In this document: positions 23,590 to 35,387 of the stretch, piece by piece
Numbering within the stretch: the first letter of the stretch is position 1
Layout of the letters: the number at the start of each line of letters is the position of its first letter
Source: Ziziphus jujuba
Taxonomy: Eukaryota; Streptophyta; Magnoliopsida; Rosales; Rhamnaceae
Assembly: GCF_031755915.1 (NCBI RefSeq)
Contig: NC_083386.1
Span: 9,610,001-9,674,000, forward strand
DNA: 64,000 bases
Direction: 5' to 3'
Translations under genes and position numbers: made by a program
Notes under the pieces: generated by a model
What the model was told of the DNA's origin: nothing
Databases searched by the model: none
What the model saw: the letters and a program-made list of their open reading frames with translations, nothing else

Positions 23590-24640
23590 ATGCTCGTATA
23601 TAATATGTGCTCACCGAACAACCTCTCCAGACTTGTTGGATTTGCAAACAGGTCCTTCAAATCCTTGAGATTTCCTGGCGAGTCCTTCGATTCTTCATCA
23701 CCTTCCTCCCTCACTTATGGAATCCATGCCTTTCATTGCCCCGTAAGTCCTTTCTCTCCACATATATTTTTTTTTTATTATTGTTTTTTTTCCATTTGGT
23801 TCCCAACAAATTTGGAAGGCACAATGCATTCCTTTCTATTTTTTTAATTTCTCGGAAATTACAGGACCCCGTTGTGCAAGAGACTCAGAATCCAGAAGTT
23901 GCAGATTCTCCAACCCCAGATGGAAAACGTGGTTCTTCATCAAAAAGCTACATCTGGGTCAATCCCAGTAGCCCCAGAGCTTCACAGCTTCGACGGAAAT
24001 CTTACTATGCCAGGTATACCAAACTAGTGAGGTTAGCTGAAGCTTTGAATTCTTGTAATTCCACTGAAGATGATGTTGCGAATGTTTTGGAGGATTTAGG
24101 TGATAGAATAGTAGAACAAGATGCTGTGGTTGTTCTCAATAATATGGTTAATCCTAAAAATGCATTGCTTGCTCTCAAGTTCTTTCAAAGTAAATTGAAA
24201 CCTAAGAGGGAAGTAATTCTTTACAACGTAACGTTGAAGGTGTTTAGGAAATGTAAGGACTTGGATAGAGCAGAGAAGCTGTTTGATGAAATGCTTGAGA
24301 GAGGTGTTAAACCTGATAATGTTACCTTTTCAACTATGATTAGCTATGCTAGGATGTCATCTTTCCTTGATAAGGCTGTTGAGTGGTTTGAGAAAATGCC
24401 CACTTTTGGATGTGATCCAGATGATGTTACCTACTCGGCAATGATTGATGCTTATGGTCGTGCTGGTAATGTTGATATGGCTTTCAGCTTGTATGATCGT
24501 TCTAGAACAGAGAAATGGCGCATTGATCCGATGACATTCTCTACTTTGATTAAAATTCATGGGCAGTCAGGGAATTTCGATGGGTGTTTGAATGTCTATG
24601 AGGAGATGAAGGCTATAGGGGCCAACATTATTTTTGTACT
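23590..24640 (+). pseudogene. Captured 5' fragment of an SVR7/At4g16390-like PPR gene
   Basis: Exon 1 (23590-23742) and exon 2 (from 23865) join in phase across GTAAGT...ACAG. The protein begins MLVYNMCSPNNLSRLVGFAN, a chloroplast-transit-like, Ser-rich leader, followed by a region typical of At4g16390/SVR7 (SYIWVNPSSPRASQLRR). Three complete PPR motifs and a truncated fourth follow (from about residue 185), ending at about 24625 in ...YEEMKAIGAN. The intact family has roughly ten PPRs and a C-terminal SMR domain and acts in chloroplast RNA processing; all of that 3' half is missing here. The retained part has no stop or frameshift, which suggests recent capture. It runs on into unrelated sequence and stops at about 24851. 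Confidence 0.8.
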
Positions 24641-24764
24641 GTCCACTGTTAGAAAATTTCATGTTTGGCATGTAAGAAAAACACCAAAAAACACCATGAT
24701 TTTCATGTGTCTATATTGTTGCATAATACTCCAAAGAAGCCCTTCCTTTCTTTCATATGCATGC

Positions 24765-24799
<35 letters not shown>

Positions 24800-24805
24800 A
24801 TGTAC

Positions 24806-25929
24806 CTTTCATACCAGTCTTCCAGACAGTGTTGGTGTACTTGAGGCCTGAAACTATGTTGTTGGAGACAGTGAAGGTGAATTTCAGGTGGTACTTACTT
24901 GCTTCCTTGAGAGAGAAAAGCCTGCTTTTTGGATTGTTAAGGAATGGAATTGGCAGGACAACATCTTTTCTTCCAAGGCATTGGATTGTTAGGCTCAATA
25001 TTTTCACCTCTGGATCTTTACTCTCTGCTTCAACAAAATGATGTAGTGGTAAATCAAATATTCCACTTATACTCAAGGTTATAAGGTCCTTGATTTGATT
25101 TTTGGACAATTAGCCATCAAAAAGATAATCTCATGACTAAAATACCAAAAAAAAAATTAAAAAAAATTAAAAAAAAATCCAAGTGAGTTAGACATAATCT
25201 GACCACTTTAAATTCCCTAGTCAGTCAATTAGAAAGATAAAAACGGAAAATGGATTTTACTTGATTTGTACAATTTTTCTGCAATTGGGTCTCGAGGACA
25301 ACACAGAAACAATGAAAATTAATTCAAATTTGCAACTATGTGTTTCTTGGACGAGCTATTAATTATTAGAACAAAACCATATGAAATTAAAATGGTACAT
25401 TTGGCCTTTACTCACTAGATGAAACTATAGAACTATGCTGTAAAACCATGAAACAAAGAACAGAAAATAAAAAAAAGGAAAACAGAGCTAAGTACCTCCA
25501 ACAGCAGAGAGATCAACACCTGCAAGAAGTTGTTCCTTCCATTTCCTCAAACTTTCATCATCCTTGAGACAAACAATTACCCAACACATGAAAAGAAGTA
25601 AGAAAAGCTCATTCATATACACATATACATACAGACACATACATACAAACACATGATACACATACTTTGTCTTTCTCAAGCTGCTCCTTGATTGAAAACT
25701 GGGGACCAAGACGCAAATGGGTCTCAGATTTCAACTTCGAAAGGTCATCCTCATCATCATCTGGGTCATCACCAAAATCATTGTCAAGGCCATCTTCAAT
25801 GGCAGTTTCACCATTCCTTAGCTGGTCTGCAGGTTCATCACCAGAAGGCTTTTTGAGCTCTTCTTCATTTGTTTGAGAGTTGAAGTTGACTTCCTTGGCT
25901 GAAGAGATAGCTCCCACAGTAGCAGACAT
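24806..25929 (-). pseudogene. Captured Rho GDP-dissociation inhibitor fragment, last exon missing
   Basis: Exons 25666-25929, 25496-25562 and 24806-25024 join in phase with GT-AG introns. Exon 1 encodes an acidic N-terminus (MSATVGAISSAKEVNFNSQ, then an Asp/Glu-rich run); exon 2 has SLRKWKEQLL. Exon 3 has the immunoglobulin-like fold strands EVKILSLTI, YHLKFTFTVSNNIVSGLKY and TNTVWKTGMK. Plant Rho-GDIs hold prenylated ROP GTPases in the cytosol. The final exon, which normally supplies the C-terminal part of the prenyl-binding pocket, is absent: after the donor at 24805 the intron runs through a (TA)n tract into the end of the PPR fragment. No stop codons occur in the retained exons. It is convergent with the PPR fragment. 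Confidence 0.82.
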
Positions 25930-26854
25930 TGATTTCTATCTATATGAAAGATAAATATATGATTTTTTATTAAATGAAGTGGTGATAAAAGAAAGAAAGA
26001 AAGAAACAGAAAAAGATTGAGCCTTGTTGTCTAACACCAAATTTGTGTCAATTAGGTGTCATCAAGACATATTTTTTTTTAATTAAATATAATATTTACA
26101 ATTTTAATTAAATATAATATATTTGGATTGCTATCAACAAGTGTATTTACTTATTTGTTTTATAAGTAAATTATCCTTGTAAAATCCAATATATTTATAT
26201 TTATGTAGTACTTGTTATTTGAATTGCTACATGTGAAATCTATATACATATACGTATAATTTGGATATGGATATTCTTATATTATCAACAAGTTTTTAAT
26301 TACATATACTGTTAATTATTTCTTTATTTGTGAATAATTGTTATTTATGATTTACCATACTAAAATTTTATTTTTATTGGTTTTGGAAACAATATATTTA
26401 TGTAATTTATGGGTTGAAAAAAATATTTAATTGTCTTATGCATACCATTAAAATATATTTATATTTAATTAATTGTTATTTATGGCATACTTTGTTTTAA
26501 GTTAATTTTAAGCTATTTCTAAAGTTATATATTAATATTATTTGTGGGTGTTGTATTTTGTATATTTTGCATGTATATATAAATATATAAATATATAAAT
26601 GTACAACTTTAATTAGATGTAATAATTTTTTTTTCATATAAATTTAACTTTTAAAATTTTTATTTTTTTAAATTAAAAATATAATCACAAAATAGTCCTA
26701 TCCAGTCTGATTCGGCACCAAACATGGTACAATTAATTCATCATTCAGTCTGAAACTATGCCAAACATAGTACTGCACTAATTATCCTGTCCGATCCTGT
26801 CCGATCCGGACCTATCCGACGTACCAAACGCCCCCTAGACGAACTATATATATA

Positions 26855-29800
26855 TGTCAGGACCCGTCTAAAATTCATTACCGGAACCCTAGACAAGCCC
26901 TGATCCCAGGGAAACCCTACCGGACCCTATGATGGAAAATCCGGCAGAACCTCCCCTAAGGGATGGACTTACTACAAATTTCCTGCACTGAAAACATACT
27001 TCTATAAACATCCCTTTATTCCTCTCACATTACTACAAGTTGATTCCACAAATTTACAGCATTTCAAATGAACAACAGTAATCCAGTGCATAATTAATAC
27101 ATAAGTGTCCAATACAGTATACAGAGCATTATACAAATAAATATGAAATTAATACAATGACCAACAAAGAAGTAATACAAGATGGAGAGGAACAAGGAAA
27201 GGAGATGCTCCTTGGACTTTCGGCAATGAACTGAGACGTCGGGCTCTCCCCGGATGATCGACGCCACCCATCCTGGACCTAGGGGAACGGAATTTAAAAA
27301 TATGAGATGCTAATCATCTCAGTGAGTGACCCTATCTACTGTACAATTATAATACCACGATAACTAAGTAGATAAATAATAATTAATTAGAAATAATAAT
27401 TTCTCTCAAAACCCTTACGATTCTCTCGGTTGGAAAAGTTCCCCTTTTAAAACATTTTCACAAAACCCTTTATTCATAATTCTCGAAAACCAATGCATCA
27501 ATTTATTCAACTAAATATCAAATAAAATATAATAAGTCAATTATCCAAAATTATAATTAAAAGAAATTAATTTATTGAATAATTAAGTAAAGGAAAAATT
27601 ATATCAATTTAAAATCCCCATTCAATTAAATAATAAAAACAGCATTAATCATATTCTTAATTCCAATGCAATTTCAAAATATTTATTTTAAAATCCTAAT
27701 TCTGAAAATCACTTGATGCACCTACTATATACTAGTGGCGCCAACAGTACCCAGCGTCCCAAGGTACCGCCAGACAGGAGATTATAGAGAGAAACCGGCA
27801 TACGATCGCGTGGCGTCCCACCGCGTCGCTGCAAACAGGTGTCCCCGCTATGGAGGGGCGGCCTACCCTCATCCGATGGCAAACACAGGACAACCCCACA
27901 AAATCACCTGCGTGCTACTCACACCCACCTGCGCGCTAATTACATCCATGTGCACACTAACTATATCACATATAAATAGAACACCAGTACGTGTATGGTG
28001 CATCTAAAAATCATAAAATCCACACATTTATTTTATATCTCAAAATCTCAAATTTTTCATAACATACCGGGTTTATTCCATCCAATTAAACCCGTAAATT
28101 TTCCATAATTCCTTTATAATCATCGTCATAAGTTCAACGCATAAATTCCATAATTTTCAAATCCACCAGCTCTCAAATCCACCAATTTAAATATTCAAAT
28201 TTTTCCAATAGCATAAATATTTTTTGAAATATAATAAATTAAATCATATAATATTCCATGGGAATACTTATAAAAATTGAAGTCACCAACATAAACAAAA
28301 ATTTTCCGTGAAATATTTGAAAATCAAATCATGCCCAAAATAATGTTAAAACCACAAGAATTTCATATATAATTGAATTCCACAATCCTCAATACCATAA
28401 AATAATTTTCACATTGCATAAATTTATATAATGCATATTTTCTTTAATCAAAATAAATCCACCAATAATTTCCACAATAAATCAATTATTCTCAAAATCA
28501 CAATGCCTTTATATATCAAATTTCCATAAAATCCAAATTTCCTTAATTTGTCAAAAATCAAAATATGATTTAATTTATTCAAATATGGGCATCAAAATTT
28601 CCACATATAAATCTACTAAATATTTGACACATAGAATATAAATTTCAAATATTTAATTCACACAAACTATTCACAAATTTAATTTCCGAAATTAATTTGA
28701 AGGTGGGTCACTCACCTGGAGCACGCAATTAACCTAAAATCCTCCATGGGATCAATTCCATGACTCACTCGTACTCCTAGAACACAATTCACACACAGTC
28801 AAATAAATTAATATTTTATTCGGGTAAATAATACCCGGTACCCGGGGGGTTAAACACAAACGTTAATCAAAATTGTCGAATAATATACCGAATCGAAGCT
28901 TATGGAACGAGGATCGCATTACCGGTCTCCGTTGACCCCAATTCCACCGGTGGTGGCCGGAATTTGGCCGGAAGGCTTCTGCCAATCTTGATCTCCTCGT
29001 ATCTCACGAACCACTTCGAATTTTGGAAATTGGAGGCCATATTTGGGATCAGAAGACCCCAACTAGGGGGAGAGGGGTGACAATTTGGACTGGATTGGTC
29101 GAAATATGGCGGAATCGCCGGAAAATTTCAAGCTGCCGCCGACGACTTCACCGGTCCGATCTGGGCCCGTCGCCGGCCGGCCGGCAGCCAAATTTGGCTG
29201 GTGAGCTAGCCGGCGTGTGGTCTTGGATGGTTGCCGGTGCGTGTAGCAAGGTGGTGGCCGGTGAGAAAAAAAATGGTGAGGCTGAGAGGGAGGAAGGAAA
29301 GGAAAGAAAGAAGGAGAAGGAAGAAGAAGAAAAGAAGGAAGAAGAAAGAAAAGAGAAATTTCCCCCGCCCCCCCCTCCCCCCCCCCCCCCCCTTTTTTTC
29401 CCCACGTGGGGAGAAGAAAAGAAAAAGAAAAAGAAAAAGAAAAAGGAAAAAAGATAATAAAATAAAATAAAATAATTAAATAATATTAAAAATAATATTA
29501 TTATATAAAATAACAATAATAAAATAATATGGTATTAAGCATGGTTGACATGTGGCATCTCAACATGGTGACACATGGTCACATTTATTAAGTCACACGT
29601 GGCACATCGTTACACGTTTAAAAATAATATTAAAATAATATAGTATTTGAAAAACTCTACAGGTCCATAATTTTCAAACCACATGTCCAAATCGGATGTA
29701 CCGCTAGTCTACGGACTCGTATCGACGAGTAATTCACAACCATGCATGAGTCAAAGCTCAAATTTGCATGAATAAAAAGTCAACTTGGGCACCTTTTGGA

Positions 29801-30049
29801 CAGTTTGGACCTCAACTTGTTTTGCTCATATCTTTCAAACCGTAGCTCCGTTTTCAACGTGCTACTAGTCTATGAACTCATGCCAACGTGTACTTCGTAA
29901 TGGTATCTCAGTCAACCTAGAATTCCATCCGAGTCAAAAAGTCAACTTTTGACCCTTTTGGTCAACGGTCAAAGTCAAAGTCAACGGCCAACGGTCAACC
30001 TCGGTCAAAGTTGGAAAATTTCCGTTGTACTTTGGGACGGGGTGTTACA
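26855..30049 (-). mobile_element. Long LTR, 3.2 kb, apparently solo
   Basis: Starts TGTCAGGACCCGTC and ends GGGACGGGGTGTTACA, inserted in a TA-repeat tract, so the duplication (TATA/ATATA) is ambiguous. Internal landmarks match the 1663-4573 unit: the GTGGGTCACTCACCT block (28703-28717), a GC-rich island (28900-29260), a purine tract joined to a C-run (29270-29455), a CCCACGTGGG palindrome (29401-29410) and a TTGAC cluster (about 29935-30010). No retrotransposon proteins are seen. At the paralogous site near 50360 the tract is short and holds no element, so the insertion postdates the block duplication. Confidence 0.75.
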
Positions 30050-31193
30050 TATATATATATATATATATATGTATGTGTTTCTATTTTATCTTAATTTTAA
30101 ATTTTTGACCAAAAGAAAAAAATTCATAATTTTGAATTTAATTTTTCAAAATCTTATTCTTATAAATGGTGAGGATTTTATTTGAAATATATAGACCCTG
30201 CTCTTATGGGGGGTAATATTTATATTTTGAGATGACAAAATTAAAATCTTGAAGAAGAATTGTACATGAATGAAAAGTTTTTTTTTTTTTTTTTTTTTTT
30301 ACTACAATATCAAATTGATTCTATACAGTTCCATAAAAATTAAATATACCAGTAAACCCATATTTTTCATTCCTTTCTTATACAGTCACCTATTAACTTG
30401 TAATTGTAAAATTCTAATGAATTAATTCCATACAAAATATATAGCAATTAAATATATACTTTATTAATAAATAGAACCTATTAGGTTATTTAATTCAATT
30501 TATTCTGTTTTATTTATACTATTAAATAGTTAAAAGATAATTAAAAAGTTAAAAGACAACTAAAAAGTTAAAAAACAAGAATAATACTGGTGTTAAATTG
30601 ATATTGTCTTAATTACATGGATATATAAGCCATTTAAAAGTTGCCAAATTATGGATATAAAAATTTTGATAAAAAAATTTGGTCATTCTAGATTTATCCA
30701 AAAAACAAACTATTACTAAAGTTAATTTGATAAAATAAAATTTACTAAACATCAATAATATTTATGAATTTTTTTGATAAATTTTTTTTTAAAGTTAATT
30801 GATAGTTCTAAACTTTTCAGGAAAATATTGAAAATTTATATAGAAATTTCTGAAATTTGGATGAAAGTTATAGATTTTTTAATCAAATTATTAATTATTT
30901 TTTATGGTTATTTTGAAGGAAATTTTTATGGAAATTTATGTGAAATTTTGAAAATTTCTGTAAAATTTTGAAAATTTCAATAAATATTATAAAATCTTAT
31001 TTGTTTTTATTTGAGACCTAAATTTTCTTTCAACCTTTTAAAAAAAATCATATTTTGGAAAAACTTTTCATTTTTAAAACCTTGCAATTACACAATATAA
31101 TAAAATTATCATTGATGGTATACAACATATAAAGATTACATCTGAAATTAGAGATTTATTGATATAGGGGAAAAAAAACCTAAAGTATGATCT
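30050..31193. other. DEFL intergenic spacer with a dispersed AT-rich repeat
   Basis: Similar to about 50380-52597 in the second block. The portion 30715-31080 belongs to an AT-rich family also seen at about 5640, 35030, 52130 and 57690. No gene is seen. Confidence 0.6.
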
Positions 31194-31565
31194 TCAAGAG
31201 CTATATGCATAACAGCAACATTGCCCTTCTGGATCACCCTCGTAAACGAAAAAACAAGCACCCCCATTTGGAAATCCCTTTTTAATGCACTTCTTATTGC
31301 AATTTGTTTGCTTTGACTTTGACTTTGAGCATGGACCTTGGCATGCTAATGGTATATTAAAAACCTGCTGCTGGCTCTGTCAAAATAACAAATTAAATTA
31401 TAAAATATTTAATTTAATTTATACCTTCTAGAGGCTTTGATTATGTATAACTAAGAGAATCAGGCGGGAGAGAAATCTTTCTTACCCGAAGCCAATAGCA
31501 AATAAATACAGAGAATACCCAAGACAATATGGTTAGTTACAAGGGAAACCTGATTGAAAGCCACA
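31194..31565 (-). pseudogene. Broken defensin-like peptide gene DEFL2
   Basis: Paralogue of DEFL5 with the same two-exon layout (31486-31565 and 31194-31376). Three lesions are visible. The start codon is changed from ATG to GTG at 31563-31565. There is one extra A in the signal-peptide exon (about 31500-31503). A 2-base deletion near the start of exon 2 (about 31362) leads to an early stop. The cysteine codon that is tyrosine in DEFL5 is still cysteine here (GPC). The rest of exon 2 is well preserved, so the loss is recent. Confidence 0.8.
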
Positions 31566-31612
31566 TTGTGCTAATATCTGTACGATATATGTATATTTTT
31601 TCTTATACTTCT

Positions 31613-31622
31613 GTTTATATAA
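31613..31622 (-). promoter_or_regulatory. Relict TATA box of DEFL2
   Basis: The conserved GTTTATATAA block, seen upstream of every member of the cluster, persists about 50 bases upstream of the lost start codon. Confidence 0.4.
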
Positions 31623-32317
31623 TGTAAGTATTTTATTAGAATATTGGAAATTTTCAGTTAAAGAAGGACAGCAAAAATTTTACTTTTTCGTCTGTTTTGG
31701 TAATGGATTAAAACTCTGTATGCATTTCTACTTTGAAGATCTCAAGTTTGGATCTTCTTTTTTTAGTACACATTTCTCTTTAATTAATTTTTTATCAAAG
31801 TCACTGCTCTCAATCTCACAAGTGTGGATACTACCATCTGTTTATTATCCCTGTAAAAACTATATACATTTTCTTTTCATTTTAATTTTGAAGTTGGAAA
31901 CTTAATTTTCCAACATTTATTTCTGATAAAAGTTTTGAATTCTATTCGTTTTACATGCATGTTCAGTAGTATTTTTGAAGCTTTAATAAATTCATCAAAA
32001 AAAGAAAAAATGGCAATATTTATGACCAAAAAAAAAAAAAAAAAAAAGAGAAGTGTTTTTTAAAGTAAGCACTTTAATTAAATACTCTTAGAAAAAACAC
32101 CTGGTTGATACAGGATGAAAATAAAATAGTCCGATACATTAAATAAAATATCAAATACAACTTTAAAAGTGCTCTTTTGAAAGTTGATTCTATATAAAAC
32201 AATAGTATATACCATGCAGAAACTACATGCCAGAAAAACCGGGGAAAGAAAATGCAGATGTTGAAATTAGTGATGGAATTAATATTGCAAATAATTCTGA
32301 TTATGTATGCTTGTATA

Positions 32318-32545
32318 GGTGCTAAAAGTCATTTTAAGTGCTTCTCTGTTGCCAGAGGTGATAATAGCACTGTCAGCTATGCAACATGGGCTGAAGGAAC
32401 CTCACTAGCCACTAGAGAAAGAAACTAAAGAGGTTTACGCGAATGCTGCTTCAACAAAAGCCTTAAATATGCAGAGTTGGAAAAAAAACGGATGTTGAGC
32501 AGCTTGCACGGAAACTCAAGAAACGATGAAAAGAATTGGTTTTAA
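32318..32545 (+). pseudogene. C-terminal fragment of an NT-C2/coiled-coil gene
   Basis: Matches the last exon of copies A and C (DNSTVS..., then RGLRECCF-like and SLKYAELE-like segments, ending at a TAA before AATAAAACCC) but carries frameshifts and a small deletion. A near-identical fragment lies at 54889-55155 in the second block. It shows that an older NT-C2 copy once stood between the DEFL genes. Confidence 0.75.
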
Positions 32546-33073
32546 TAAAACCCACTAGGGATCTTTATTGGGTTTTCATTTTTATTGCTCTTTGTTCTTC
32601 TCCCTAAGTATTAGGTTTGTGTGTGTGTGTGTGTGTGTTAGATTTGTTCTTGTATTCAACTACATAGCAAAAATATACAGACAGACACATACACAAGCTA
32701 TTTGGCCTAGTTTGGCTCCTTTATAAGCAAAACTAAAAAAGATTAATGTCTCAGATAGTAAAATGCTAAAATCAAATACATAGCGGTCTTATTTTTAAGA
32801 TCAATCGAAAAGGGTGTGATAGAACTTGGTTTATCTATCAAAGGAAAAAAAATATATATATATATATATATATTAAAAGACAAACAAGTACAAAAATAAT
32901 CAGCAATTAATTGATGCTACACAAACTTTCCATAAATTTATTTTTATTTCATAAATAAAAGATTACATCTGAAATCCAAATGTATCTTTATGTATATCAA
33001 GAAAGATATCTGAAGCCTTTAAGAGATATTTATTAGGGGGAAAAAAACCACCCTAAATATGATAATCAATATC

Positions 33074-33432
33074 TCAAACATTACAGCAACACTCCCCAGC
33101 TGGATCACCCCCACCACTAAAATAACATGCACCCGCCTTTGGAAATCCTTTAGCAATGCAGTACGACCCGCAATCTTTTATCTTTGAGCATGGACCTTGG
33201 CATGCTATTGGTACATTAAAAGCATCTGCTGCTGGCCCTGTGTCAAAAATAACAAATTAAGTTATATTAATATTTAATTTAATTTACACCTTCTATAGGC
33301 TTTGATTATAGATAATTGAGAGAATTATATGGGAGAGAAATCATTGTAATTACCCCAAGCAAATAGCAAAAAAATACAGAGAATTCCCAGGAAAATGTGT
33401 TTGGTTACAGCAGAAACCTGATTGGAAGCCAT
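33074..33432 (-). CDS. Defensin-like cysteine-rich secreted peptide DEFL3 (two exons)
   Basis: Exon 1 is 33354-33432 and exon 2 is 33074-33237, in phase with GT-AG splicing; 80 residues. The signal peptide (MASNQVSAVTKHIFLGILC and a hydrophobic core) is followed by PAADAF near the expected cleavage site. The mature part has eight cysteines in the pattern CX3CX5CX3CX10CX11CCC, with a GGGDPAGE loop before the CCC triplet. Its secreted part is identical in sequence to DEFL6, with a single silent change in exon 2. The signal-peptide exon has an ALLFAW-like end where DEFL6 has LLLAS, but hydrophobicity is kept. Secreted, with likely roles in defence or reproduction by family; the target is unknown. 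Confidence 0.83.
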
Positions 33433-35303
33433 ATTGTGCTAATATATATCTTTTTTTCTTTTTAAATACAAATTGAGCTAATATCTATATGAACTTTATT
33501 TCTCGTCCTTGTTTATATAACAGGTTTTGTACTGTTAGTCATTTATTAAAATACTTAAAATTTTCATATAAAAAAAGGAAAGCAAAGATGTTAATCTCGT
33601 TTGTTTTGGTAATGTATTACTATGTTTAAATTTCTATATTTAGATCTTATGTTTTGAAAATATATATGTATGCATATATGTATGCGTTTCTATTTCATTT
33701 TATTTATCAATGTTTGATCCCAAAGAAAAGAAAAAAAAAAAAATCTTAATTTTGAATTTAATTTTTCATTTTTTTGTTTTTGGCTCTGTAATTTTTCAAA
33801 ATCTTATTCTTTTAAATGTTGACCATTTTATTTGAAATATATAGATCCTACTTTGATGGGGAGTGATATTTATATCTTTACGTAATAAAATTAAAATCTT
33901 AAATAAGTATTGTATATGATACGAAAAGTTCTTGTTACAATACTAAATTAACTCTAAATTAACTCTATACAATTCCATAAAAACTAAATTTACCAAGAAA
34001 GCCCCATAAAGAGTTTCCCCAAGTAGTACCAACTGTGCTGCCAATAGAAGGATCAGCATTGCCTTTCAGTAGGGGCGGTGGATTCACACTGGGATTCCAT
34101 CATCCTTGATGCCGGTGAGGACCCTAAAACGCTTTGGGGTCTCGACAAAATATTTATTTCTTATTTAAAACTTCGATATCAATGGAAATATTAAATATTT
34201 AAAATATGAAAATTTTCATAAAAATATCAAAAAGTGTCGAATATGAATAAAAATTTACAAAAGTTAATGAAAATTTATTTAAAAAACAATTTTTATTGAA
34301 ACTTTAAGATTAGTTTATTTAATCAATCGATTATCAAATTAATTATAAAAATTATTAAAATATTGAATAGATCTTATATTTCTTTTAATAAATTGATTTA
34401 TAATAAGTGATGATGATTAAAAATAAAATTTTATTAATAAAAATATGCAAAAAGGTATATATTTGATCAAATTGTTTATTAATTAAGATAAAACAATTAT
34501 TATAATTATGTTATATTTCATAAATGTTATTCCAATATCATATTGAACTTTTAGATAGTTGAAAATTGTAGGTCTCTTTTTTATTTTCATTTCGATATGT
34601 GAAATATGAAAAGTAATTATTAAAAATATATCTCTTTAATAATTTTTCATATAATTGTTTAATATGTTAACCATAAAAATCTTGTATTAAATATGATTGT
34701 TCTCAATGTTTAGTATAATATATTACATAATTTTTTTTAATTTTTATTTGTTTAATGTTTTTAATTTAAATACTATCAATACCAATTCTACACAATATTA
34801 TATTTCTATACTATTATTTTTATTTTTATATAATCAATTATTATCTTATAATTATGGGATTCTGATGATTCTATTCCATACAAAATGTATAGTAAATATA
34901 TATGTACTTTATCAATAAATCGAACCTATGAAGATTATTCAATTTAATTCATTCTGATTTATTTATATCATTAAAAATTTAAAAAACAATTAAAAGGTAA
35001 AATATATATATATATATATATATATCACTAAAACTAATTAGGTAAACTTCTTTTTATGAAAGATCAATAATATTTATGAACTTTATTAATAAAGGAAACT
35101 TAATAGATTTTTCCAAAATTTTCATAAAAATTTCTGAAATTTTGATAAAAATTATGAAATTTTTAACTAAATTATTAAGGATTTGATGTGAATATTTTCA
35201 CAGAAATTAATAGGAAAATTTTGACTAAATTTTAAAAATTTCAACGGATATTATAAAAATTCTATCCGTTTCCATTTAGGACTTAAATTTCCATTAGATT
35301 GCA
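33433..35303. other. Spacer upstream of DEFL3, paralogous to 56069-57950
   Basis: AT-rich. It includes a less AT-rich block at about 33990-34150 that is conserved at 56630-56810 and, more distantly, at 51110-51280, and the dispersed AT-rich repeat at about 35030-35300. No gene is recognised. Confidence 0.6.
33511..33520 (-). promoter_or_regulatory. Putative TATA box of DEFL3
   Basis: TTATATAAAC on the minus strand, about 80 bases upstream of the ATG, conserved in position with DEFL4 and DEFL6. Confidence 0.5.
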
Positions 35304-35360
35304 TGATTATTATTAACATTTTTGGTAGCCTTTGCGACAGCCATCAAATGCATATAATTT
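35304..35360 (-). pseudogene. Fragment related to the 12.9-kb small-protein gene
   Basis: About 57 bases match 13101-13161, the start region of the small gene (the part coding for MPLMAVLKATKDV), with the same orientation relative to the NT-C2 gene downstream. The remainder of the gene is missing. The same fragment occurs at 57951-58006. Confidence 0.6.
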
Positions 35361-35387
35361 TTGTTTCTATAGTTTCAATGGAAATAG

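Larger units (their letters stand above)
23113..26835. mobile_element. TIR element carrying two host gene fragments (Pack-type)
   Basis: The left end, GGGGCCTGTTTGTTTCATCG, matches the reverse complement of the right end, GGGGGCGTTTGGTACGTCG, over about 35 bases with mismatches. TA is present at both borders (23111-23112 and 26836-26837), inside a MITE whose empty site is known from another copy. Subterminal GGATAG/CCTGTCCGAT repeats resemble transposase-binding regions. No transposase is seen. The cargo is the 5' part of a PPR gene (plus strand) and three exons of a Rho-GDI gene (minus strand), both lacking their 3' ends at a shared junction near 24640-24800. GGGCC(T)GTTTGG-like ends occur in PIF/Harbinger elements, but TA duplication is not typical of them, so the superfamily is left open. 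Confidence 0.7.
22940..26845. mobile_element. Fold-back MITE, copy 2, split by a 3.7-kb insertion
   Basis: 22940-23112 matches the MITE at 43137-43298 along its length, and its last bases, GACGAACT, continue at 26838-26845 after the insertion 23113-26835. The uninterrupted order CACCATAGACGGACT is seen in the 43-kb copy. It lies in a (TA)n tract upstream of DEFL1. Confidence 0.7.

Noticed and set aside
25667..25876. Plus-strand Ser-rich frame
   Set aside because: Antisense shadow of the acidic first exon of the Rho-GDI fragment.
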